A DNA stretch of 64,000 nucleotides, taken from NCBI RefSeq assembly GCF_028617075.1, contig NZ_JAQKGV010000001.1, positions 124,001 through 188,000 of the forward strand, written 5' to 3'. Below are positions 57,937 to 64,000 of this stretch, in pieces. This DNA comes from Rubrobacter calidifluminis (GTDB lineage: Bacteria; Actinomycetota; Rubrobacteria; Rubrobacterales; Rubrobacteraceae). The translations under genes and the position numbers were made by a program. The notes beneath the pieces were generated by a model, which saw only the letters and a list, made by a program, of their open reading frames with translations, searched no databases and was not told the DNA's origin. Within the stretch, counting starts at the first letter, position 1. Each line of letters opens with the position of its first letter.

Positions 57937-58949
57937 AACTGCTGCGGGATGCCGAGTTCCTCAAGCCACTTCTGGTAGGAGATCAGCGGCAGGTCGGCGG
58001 GTCGGATGTAGAGCATCATCCGCGAGCTTAAGGGCGGCAGGAGCCAGGGCCGCTGGCTTTCGACGACGGGGCGGTCCTGCTCCTGGATCTCGTCCTGCAG
58101 CCGCTCGTAGTCCGGGTCGCGATCCGCCCCCCTGTCGAAGGTACGCGCCTGGTAGGAGAAGACGAGGGTCTCGTCCCACGAGATCGGGGAGGATGCCTGC
58201 CAGATCACGTAGGTGCCGGCGGCGCTCTCCTTGACTAGCCGGATGCTCGTGGGGGTCAGGTGGTTGGTGTAGGTGACCTTCTCGAGCGCCGGCCGATCCT
58301 CCCCGCTCGCGACTGTGTCGTTGTCGGGCTGGAGCATTGTGTAGGTGGAGAGGAGGCGGCCGTCCTCCCGCCAGACCTCGTGCTCAGGGGGGTCGGGCTG
58401 GGATGGGTCACCCAGGATGCCGGGGTGCACCCAGGGGAAGTGGGTATCGTCGAGCGCGGCCATCACCACCCGCGGCACGCTCGCCCGCCACGGTCCGTAT
58501 GTCCTCAAGGGGCCTTTGTGGAACTCTTCGTCCCTGTACTCGGGGAACGGCGGGATATCGTGCTGCGGTTCGCCGGCCAGGCACACCCAGACGATCCCGT
58601 ACGCCTCCCGGGTGTGGAAGCGCCTCACCTTCGCCTCGCGAGGTATGGGGCGTCCGCGCCTGGCCGGGATGTCCACGCAACGGCCAGTGCGATCGTAGCT
58701 CCAGCCGTGGTAGCGGCAGCGCAGGTGACACCCCTCGACGACGTCCCCGATCGAGAGCGCCGCGCCGAGATGGCGGCACAGATCCTCGAACGCCACCGCC
58801 TCTCCTTCGAGGCGGGCGAGGACCAGCCGCCGGTCGAGCAGCCTCACTCCGAGCGGACTCTCTACCAGGTCTGCGGAGCGTGCTACGGGATGCCAGAAGG
58901 CCGAGAGGGCGTCGTAATAGGCTTCTATCTTGTCCTCTGGGACTCTCAC
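57933..58949 (-). CDS. Rieske non-haem iron oxygenase, VanA/NdmA-like single-subunit type
   Basis: A 338-residue Rieske oxygenase: the [2Fe-2S] ligands are Cys58-His60 (CRHLG) and Cys78-His81 (CRYHG), and the mononuclear iron region is ALDDTHFPWVHPG (Asp, His, His). The layout resembles vanillate O-demethylase and caffeine N-demethylase rather than the large ring-dioxygenase alpha subunits. No reductase gene is adjacent. GTG 58949 lies 8 bases after TATCAT on the minus strand and fits a leaderless mRNA; an ATG at 59003 is the alternative start. Its stop overlaps the amidohydrolase start. Demethylation or hydroxylation of a ring substrate taken up by the NCS1 permease is an inference. Confidence 0.86.
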   Translation of the reverse strand: MRVPEDKIEAYYDALSAFWHPVARSADLVESPLGVRLLDRRLVLARLEGEAVAFEDLCRHLGAALSIGDVVEGCHLRCRYHGWSYDRTGRCVDIPARRGRPIPREAKVRRFHTREAYGIVWVCLAGEPQHDIPPFPEYRDEEFHKGPLRTYGPWRASVPRVVMAALDDTHFPWVHPGILGDPSQPDPPEHEVWREDGRLLSTYTMLQPDNDTVASGEDRPALEKVTYTNHLTPTSIRLVKESAAGTYVIWQASSPISWDETLVFSYQARTFDRGADRDPDYERLQDEIQEQDRPVVESQRPWLLPPLSSRMMLYIRPADLPLISYQKWLEELGIPQQL

Positions 58950-59251
58950 GGATCCACATGATAGTGCACGGCTCGTCCCGACGGTAGTCTCCGCGCGGGG
59001 CATATTCTCGTCTTCTACACCAGGCCTGATCTTGCGGGTGTACGGTGGATGATCTCTGGCCCGCCGTACAAGGCGTGGGGGCCTGGCGTCCTCTACCCTG
59101 GATGGCTGATGACCCGCGTGGACCGAGGGTTTAAACTTCACCCGTCGATCGCCCGCCGGAACAACCTGTGCAGGTTTTCGGGGAGTTTTCGGTGGGGAGA
59201 GTGTGCGTCGTGCCGCTCCCGCTGGGACGGCCTGTTTTGTGGAGGAACCGC
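58950..59251. other. 302-bp divergent intergenic region, Rieske oxygenase/NCS1 permease
   Basis: No convincing gene is seen. The minus-strand -10 TATCAT for the oxygenase lies at 58958-58963. GTACGGTGG and CCGCCGTAC (around 59040-59070) form an imperfect inverted repeat with one mismatch, and GTTTAAAC (59129-59136) is a palindrome near the middle. GGAGG precedes the permease ATG. A regulator site is possible, but no regulator gene is nearby. Confidence 0.4.
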
Positions 59252-60640
59252 ATGGCAGACGTCGTAGAGATTCCAGAAGAAGAAGGCATAGAGACCCACG
59301 GCATCGAGCGTGTCTCACCCAAAGCTCGGGTGCACGTCAGGATACTGGACAACTTCACGATGTGGTTCTCGGCGAACCTGGTCCTCTCGACTGTGTCGCT
59401 GGGTGCTCTCGCGATACCGCTCTTTGGGCTCGGGTTCTGGGACAGCATCGTGATCATAGTGCTGTTCAACGCGCTCGGGGTGCTGCCGGTCGCGTTCTTT
59501 TCCACGCTGGGACCCAAGCTGGGCCTCAGGCAGATGACGATCTCACGATTCTCCTTCGGTTGGGTGGGTGCCGCGATCATGGCATGCTTCAACGTCGCCG
59601 CGTGCATCGGCTGGTCGGCGGTGAACGTGATAATCGGCGGGCAGCTCGTCGCCGCGGTCACGCACGATGCGGTTCCCCGCTGGGCGGGGGTACTCATCAT
59701 CGCTGCGCTGACCACCCTGGTGAGTATCTACGGCTACCGCTACGTCCACCGCTACGAGCGCTACGCCTGGATCCCGATGGCGATAATCTTCCTGATCATC
59801 ACCGCCGTCGCCGCACCGCACTTCAGGATCGTCCCCACCCCCGCGCTGCATACCGCCGAGATAGCCTCGATGGTCTCCTTCGGGGGTGCGATCTACGGCT
59901 TCGCGACCGGCTGGAGCTCCTACGCCGCCGACTACAACGTCAATCAGCCGGAGGATACCCCAGCCCGCCGGGTTTTCGCGATGACCTATCTGGGTGTCTT
60001 CCTCGCCTGCGTCCTGCTGGAGACGCTTGGCCTCTTCCTCACGACGGTTCCCGCACTCAAGGGCAAGGAGGGTGGGGAGCTGCTCGCTGGCGCGGTGGCT
60101 CCGCTCGGTGGCTTCGGAGACGTGCTCGTCGGGCTTCTGGCCCTGAGCGTCGTCGCGAACAACATCCCCAACGACTACAGCCTTGGGCTCTCGATGCAGG
60201 TCATAAGCCGCTCGTTCCAGCGCGTTCCCCGCTGGGTGTGGACGCTCGCCGGCGCCATACTCTACGTCCTCATCGCGCTGCCGGCGTCACAGAGCTTTGG
60301 TGCTACGCTCGACGGATTCCTCCTGATCATCGCCTACTGGCTCGGGCCCTGGTCGATAGTGCTCATCCTGGAGCACCTGCTCTTCCGCCGCGGCAGCTAC
60401 AACGCCGATGACTGGAACCGCCGCTCGCGGCTGCCGCTCGGCTGGGCGGCGCTCTGCGCGATGGCCGTCGGGCTCTTCGGCGCGTTCCTCGGGATGTCGC
60501 AGGAGTACTTCGTCGGGCCGGTCGCAGACCTCGTCAACAAACCCTACGGCGTGGACGTGGGCTTCGAGCTTGGCATAGTCCTCGCCGCGGTCGTCTACGT
60601 GATCCTGCGCCCGATCGAACTGCGCCGGACGGGTCGCTGA
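59252..60640 (+). CDS. NCS1-family purine/cytosine permease
   Basis: A 462-residue 12-segment transporter. WFSANLVLSTVSLGALAIPLFGLGF, FFSTLGPKLGLRQMTISRFSFG, IGWSAVNVIIGGQL and WSSYAADYNVNQPEDTPARRVFA are NCS1 signatures, typical of CodB-type importers of cytosine, purines, allantoin, hydantoins or vitamin B6 precursors. ATG 59252 is 6 bases after GGAGG. It is divergent from the Rieske oxygenase/amidohydrolase pair, so the three may take up and break down one heterocycle. Direction is inward by family. Confidence 0.9.
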   Translation: MADVVEIPEEEGIETHGIERVSPKARVHVRILDNFTMWFSANLVLSTVSLGALAIPLFGLGFWDSIVIIVLFNALGVLPVAFFSTLGPKLGLRQMTISRFSFGWVGAAIMACFNVAACIGWSAVNVIIGGQLVAAVTHDAVPRWAGVLIIAALTTLVSIYGYRYVHRYERYAWIPMAIIFLIITAVAAPHFRIVPTPALHTAEIASMVSFGGAIYGFATGWSSYAADYNVNQPEDTPARRVFAMTYLGVFLACVLLETLGLFLTTVPALKGKEGGELLAGAVAPLGGFGDVLVGLLALSVVANNIPNDYSLGLSMQVISRSFQRVPRWVWTLAGAILYVLIALPASQSFGATLDGFLLIIAYWLGPWSIVLILEHLLFRRGSYNADDWNRRSRLPLGWAALCAMAVGLFGAFLGMSQEYFVGPVADLVNKPYGVDVGFELGIVLAAVVYVILRPIELRRTGR

Positions 60641-60723
60641 GCGACCCTGCGGGGTTTGCGCCTCCGCCGGGGAAGGGCTAACCTCTGCAGGAGCCTGGAA
60701 GCGGCAATTGCAGGAGGTCTCAC

Positions 60724-61206
60724 ATGGCTGTGGCAGGGAGCGAAGACCGCGAGCTCAAGGAGAGGATCTCGCACCTCGTCTCCTCCAGCGCGCCAGACCG
60801 AGAGGTCCTGGAGGAGGTGGTGCGGCTGCTGCACGAGTCGCACCCGCGCTGGCACTGGACCGGCATCTACCTGCTGAAGGGAGACGAGCTCGTGCTCGGG
60901 CCCTGCAGCGCCCCGGCCTCGCACGAGAGGATCGCAGTCGGCGAAGGCGTCTGCGGCACCGCCGTCGCCGAGGGCGAGAACCAGCTCGTCGGCGACGTGC
61001 GCGAGGTCGAGAACTATCTGGCCTGCTCGCTGAGCACCCGCTCGGAGATCGTGGTCCTGATCCGCCACGCGGGCCGTATCGTCGGCCAGTTCGACGTCGA
61101 CAGCGACGAGGTCGGCGCCTTCGGCGAGGAGGACGAGACACTCCTCGAGGATGCCGCCCGCATCGTCGCCCCGCGGGTCGCCGCGCTCGCCGCGAGCGCC
61201 GGATGA
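60724..61206 (+). CDS. GAF-domain protein, free methionine-(R)-sulfoxide reductase-like
   Basis: A 160-residue stand-alone GAF domain like fRMsr, which reduces free methionine-R-sulfoxide. VLGPCSAPASHERIAVGEGVCGTAV and YLACSLSTRSEIVVLI carry Cys61, Cys77 and Cys101. In E. coli fRMsr the reactive Cys are in ACVRIPVG-GVCGTA and HIACD; here the first (position 66 region) is Ser/His, while the other two are kept, so activity is plausible but not certain. ATG 60724; GAGG upstream in GCAGGAGG. Its stop overlaps the MOSC start (ATGA). It may repair oxidised methionine. Confidence 0.82.
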   Translation: MAVAGSEDRELKERISHLVSSSAPDREVLEEVVRLLHESHPRWHWTGIYLLKGDELVLGPCSAPASHERIAVGEGVCGTAVAEGENQLVGDVREVENYLACSLSTRSEIVVLIRHAGRIVGQFDVDSDEVGAFGEEDETLLEDAARIVAPRVAALAASAG

Positions 61207-61934
61207 CGGGTTACGCGGCCCGGGTCCTGGGCGTGAACCTCGGGCGCGTGGCCCGTCTGGAGGGGCGTCGAAAGAGCGTGCCGAGCGCGATCTTCAAGGC
61301 GCCCGCCCCCGGGGCGGTGTGGCTCAGGCGGGAAGGTTTCGCCGGCGACGAGCAGGCCGACCGCAAGAACCACGGCGGGCCCGAGAAGGCCGCGCTCGTC
61401 TACCCCACGGAGCACTACGTACGCTGGCGGAGGATGCTCGGCCGGGAGATCGGCCTCGCCGCCTTCGGCGAGAACCTCTCCACCCGGGGTGTCACCGAGG
61501 AGGACGTCCACCTAGGGGACGTCTGCCGGCTCGGGGGGGCGGTGGTGCAGGTGAGCCAGCCGCGACGCCCCTGCTACAAGCCCGCCTGGCGCCACGGTGT
61601 CCGGAACATCGCCCTCCTCACCCAGCAGAGCGGGATGACCGGCTTCTACCTGCGGGTCCTGGAGGAGGGAGAGGTGAGAGCCGGCGACGCACTCCTCCTG
61701 CTGGACCGTCCGCCGGGGACCGTGAGCGTGGAGGAGGCGAACAGGGTCATGCACCGGGACCGGGACGATGCGGAGGGGATCGAAAACCTTTTGTCCTGCC
61801 GCTGGGTACCGACCTCCTGGCGGAGGGACCTCCGCCGCCGGCTCGCCGGGATGGAGGAGGACGCCGCGCGGAGAGGCTCGAAGGGCCCGTCTGAACCAGG
61901 ACCTTGCCAGCCGGGGACTGCGGCCTCAGAATAA
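61203..61934 (+). CDS. MOSC domain protein (YiiM-like)
   Basis: A 243-residue MOSC protein: VNLGRVARLEGRRKSVPSAIFK, GFAGDEQADRKNHGGPEKAALVYP, EHYVRW, GENLSTRGVTEEDVHLGD and the Cys of QPRRPCYKPAWRHG, which is the likely sulfur or molybdenum-cofactor contact. MOSC enzymes handle sulfurated molybdenum cofactor; YiiM-type ones reduce N-hydroxylated compounds. The extra C-terminal helix (about 160-205) is the YiiM 3-alpha domain. ATG 61203 overlaps the GAF gene stop. Partner proteins are not obvious nearby. Confidence 0.86.
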   Translation: MTGYAARVLGVNLGRVARLEGRRKSVPSAIFKAPAPGAVWLRREGFAGDEQADRKNHGGPEKAALVYPTEHYVRWRRMLGREIGLAAFGENLSTRGVTEEDVHLGDVCRLGGAVVQVSQPRRPCYKPAWRHGVRNIALLTQQSGMTGFYLRVLEEGEVRAGDALLLLDRPPGTVSVEEANRVMHRDRDDAEGIENLLSCRWVPTSWRRDLRRRLAGMEEDAARRGSKGPSEPGPCQPGTAASE

Positions 61935-61964
61935 GGTCCGCCCGAGAGAAGACGTGGAGGTGAG

Positions 61965-63542
61965 ATGAGCCGGCCCAGCCAGACGATATACCTGGAGAAG
62001 ACGAGCCCGCCGATGATGTTCAACGCCGGGGACGGCTTCCACTACGAGAAGCTGCCCGAGGGCACCCGCGTCATCTACGCCCCGGGACCGCTGGAGCCGC
62101 TGCCCGACGAGAACGTCGCCATAGAGCGCGCGCTGCTCTCCCCGCTGGAGATGGAGCCTTTGCACGAGCTTCTACACCCCGGCATGAAGCTCACCATCGC
62201 CTTCGACGACATCTCGCTGCCCCTGCCGCCGATGCAGCAGCCCGACATAAGGCAGCTCGTCATCGAGAAGGTGCTCGAGAAGGCCTACGCCAGGGGGGTC
62301 GAGGACATACACCTGATCGCGGCGCTGGGGCTCCACCGCAGGATGACCCGCAAGGAGCTCGAGCACTGCCTGGGCAAGAAGATAATAAGCGCCTTCTACC
62401 CCGAGAGGCTCTACAACTACGACGCCGAAGACCCGGAGGGCAACGTCCCGATAGGGAAGACCGAGAAGGGCGAGGAGGTCGTCGTGAGCCGCCGGGTCGC
62501 CGAGAGCGACCTGCTCGTCTACGTCAACATCAACTACATCCCGATGGACGGCGGGCACAAATCGGTGCACACCGGGCTCTCGCCCTACGCCTCGATCCGC
62601 CACCACCACAACCCCGAAACCCTGCACCACAGCCGCTCCCTGATGGACCCGCCCAACTCCGCACTGCACGCCTCCGTCGCGCGGATGGGGCGCCTCTTCG
62701 AGGAGCACGTCAGGGTCTTCCACATCGAGACGACCCTCAACAACGCAGCCTTCCCGCCCGTCTTCGACTTCATGGAGAAGCCCGAGCACGAGTGGAGCCC
62801 CATCACGAAGGCCAACTTCCTGGCCAACCACGCCGCCACGAAGAGGCTGCCGAACGCGATCCCGCACCGCATCTTCCACTCCATAAAAGCCCCCCACCGC
62901 ATGACGAGCATCCAGGCCGGGGCCACGGAGCCGGTGCACGAGAGGACCCTCGAGAACTGCCACCGCCAGCAGCTCGTCCCCGTCGAGGGGCAGGCCGACG
63001 TGCTCTTGATGGGCATACCCTACCTCGGCCCGTACAACGTGAACTCCATCATGAACCCGCTGCTCGTATTCAACATGCTCCTCGGCTACCTCTTCAACCT
63101 CTACAGGGGCAAGCCGCTGGTGCGAAAGGGCGGGGTCCTCATCGGCACCCACCCCATGCCGGAGCAGTTCCACAAGATCCACCACCCGGCCTACCTGGAC
63201 CTCTACAACGAGGCGTTCTCCGAGACCCACGACATCCGCGAGATCGCCCGCCGCTACGAGGAGAAGTACGCGACCGACCCCTGGTACCGCACCCTCTACC
63301 GCAACTCCTACGCCTACCACGGCGCCCACCCCTTCACCGTCCTCTACTGGGGCGCCCACGCCCTCGACCATCTGGGGGACGTGATCGTGGTCGGCGCGAA
63401 CCCGAACGCCGCCTCCCGCATGGGCCTGAGGCGCGCGGACACCATCGCCGAGGCGCTTGAGATGGCGGAGGACACCGTCGGGCCGAGCCCCGAGATCACC
63501 TACATGCACCTGCCGCCGCTGTTCATGTGCGAGGTGAGCTGA
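61965..63542 (+). CDS. LarA-family (nickel-pincer-type racemase/epimerase) protein
   Basis: A 525-residue protein related to lactate racemase LarA (DUF2088): an N-terminal Asp-rich motif AFDDISLPLPPM (LarA DDxTRP), the loop ALGLHRRMTRKEL (LarA TGTHR), and GGHKSVHTGLSPYASIRHHHN (LarA GGxK...H region with Lys and His). In LarA these residues bind the nickel-pincer cofactor. Members racemise or epimerise diverse 2-hydroxy acids. The maturation genes larB, larC and larE are not in the window. Start ATG 61965, 30 bases after the MOSC gene, with GGAGGTGAG at 6 bases. Substrate unknown. Confidence 0.8.
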   Translation: MSRPSQTIYLEKTSPPMMFNAGDGFHYEKLPEGTRVIYAPGPLEPLPDENVAIERALLSPLEMEPLHELLHPGMKLTIAFDDISLPLPPMQQPDIRQLVIEKVLEKAYARGVEDIHLIAALGLHRRMTRKELEHCLGKKIISAFYPERLYNYDAEDPEGNVPIGKTEKGEEVVVSRRVAESDLLVYVNINYIPMDGGHKSVHTGLSPYASIRHHHNPETLHHSRSLMDPPNSALHASVARMGRLFEEHVRVFHIETTLNNAAFPPVFDFMEKPEHEWSPITKANFLANHAATKRLPNAIPHRIFHSIKAPHRMTSIQAGATEPVHERTLENCHRQQLVPVEGQADVLLMGIPYLGPYNVNSIMNPLLVFNMLLGYLFNLYRGKPLVRKGGVLIGTHPMPEQFHKIHHPAYLDLYNEAFSETHDIREIARRYEEKYATDPWYRTLYRNSYAYHGAHPFTVLYWGAHALDHLGDVIVVGANPNAASRMGLRRADTIAEALEMAEDTVGPSPEITYMHLPPLFMCEVS

Positions 63543-63558
63543 TCCCGGTGGGGTGAGG

Positions 63559-64000
63559 ATGAGCAAGACGCACGAGGTCTTCAACCAGGTCCCACCCCTC
63601 GTCGACTACGACGCCTCCGACGACCCGGCGCTGCTCGAGGCGCTGCGCCGCGAGGGTGCAGGAGAGGCGGAGGTGCGCAAGCTGGGCCGGCTCGTCGGAT
63701 CGGCCCGCATCCAGGAGCTTGTGCGCCTGGCGAGCGAGTACCCGCCAGTCCTCCACACCCACGACCGCTACGGCCACCGCATCGACGAGGTCGAGTACCA
63801 CCCGGCGTGGCACGAGCTCATGCGCACGGCGGTCTCGCTCGGTCTCTCGGGAGGGCCGTGGCGCGACCCCGTCCCCCGCGCCCACCTCGTGCGCGCGGCG
63901 AAGTACCTGGTCTGGGCGACGCAGCCCGAGCAGGGCAACTGCTGCCCCGTGACGATGACCTACGCCGCCGTTCCGGCCCTGCGCTCCGAGCCGGAACTCG
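63559..64000 (+). CDS. AidB-like acyl-CoA dehydrogenase family protein, 3' end outside the window
   Basis: The visible 147 residues match the N-terminus of AidB, a DNA-alkylation-response flavoprotein of the acyl-CoA dehydrogenase family: KTHEVFNQVPPLVDYDASDDP, LVRLASEYPPVLHTHDRYGHRIDEVEYHPAWHELM and a helix AHLVRAAKYLVWAT. FAD-binding residues lie beyond the window. ATG 63559 follows GGGTGAGG and is 16 bases after the LarA-like gene, so the two are probably co-transcribed. An ordinary acyl-CoA dehydrogenase is possible but the VFNQVPPLVDYD sequence is AidB-like. Confidence 0.86.
   Translation, partial: MSKTHEVFNQVPPLVDYDASDDPALLEALRREGAGEAEVRKLGRLVGSARIQELVRLASEYPPVLHTHDRYGHRIDEVEYHPAWHELMRTAVSLGLSGGPWRDPVPRAHLVRAAKYLVWATQPEQGNCCPVTMTYAAVPALRSEPEL

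Noticed and set aside
59049-59267. Small forward frame in the Rieske/NCS1 gap
   Set aside because: No ribosome binding site, no recognisable sequence, and it overlaps the start of the NCS1 gene in another frame.

Overview
The window is 64 kb of high-G+C bacterial chromosome, densely packed, with frequent GTG and TTG starts and two likely CTG starts. No rRNA, CRISPR array, insertion sequence or prophage is visible. The gene content and order fit the actinobacterial lineage of Rubrobacter: eno-pyk-ftsB-DUF501, a SigA-type sigma factor, PlsY beside a fatty acyl-CoA reductase, and a GH63 mannosylglycerate-hydrolase-like enzyme of the kind described from Rubrobacter and Thermus. The genus is an inference from this content; no 16S gene or other marker was available.

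Layout: (1) 1-5.8 kb: end of an oligopeptide ABC transporter, an S41 protease homologue, a tiny membrane protein, sigA, a DUF697 protein and cardiolipin synthase. (2) 5.8-14.7 kb: a housekeeping run, recJ, ROK glucokinase, rsmI, tatD, rsmA, tRNA-Gln, glmU, prs, rplY and pth. (3) 14.7-20.1 kb: a GntR/GNAT divergent pair with a well-defined operator, then MFS, EamA, LysR and LysE genes. (4) 20.2-28.1 kb: mfd, a foldase lipoprotein, eno, pyk, ftsB-like, DUF501 and an unusual tRNA-Leu(UAA). (5) 28.2-35.3 kb: a Tat-exported GH2 enzyme, an HD-GYP protein, an esterase, and a split MprF system (synthase plus flippase). (6) 35.2-40.9 kb: a structured leader, a duplicated-permease ABC transporter with its ATPase, and a class A PBP with unusual motifs. 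(7) 40.9-46 kb: two divergent MarR regulators, a DHA2 exporter preceded by a 12-codon ORF, an SDR and the GH63 hydrolase. (8) 46-52 kb: PrsW with a flippase-like protein, an ArsB-like permease, a universal-stress protein with an inserted OB-like domain, a probable selenocysteine glutaredoxin, CorA and PlsY. (9) 52-64 kb: an acyl-CoA reductase/HAD fusion, a zinc dehydrogenase, a BtrH-like protein, a Rieske oxygenase/amidohydrolase/NCS1 permease cluster, fRMsr, MOSC, a LarA-like protein and the start of an AidB-like protein.

The most notable observation is at 50101-50340 (minus strand). A complete NrdH/glutaredoxin-like protein is readable only if an in-frame UGA, at exactly the first Cys of the CxxC motif, is read as selenocysteine. 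A suitable ribosome binding site lies before it, and a stem-loop at bacterial-SECIS distance lies after the UGA. Other points of interest are the USP/OB fusion, a class-I-shaped tRNA with a UAA anticodon, a 240-nt structured leader before an anion-type ABC transporter, a palindromic -10 box shared by the GntR/GNAT promoters, a 19-bp tandem repeat between the MarR genes, and enzyme homologues with altered catalytic motifs (S41, PBP, CorA).
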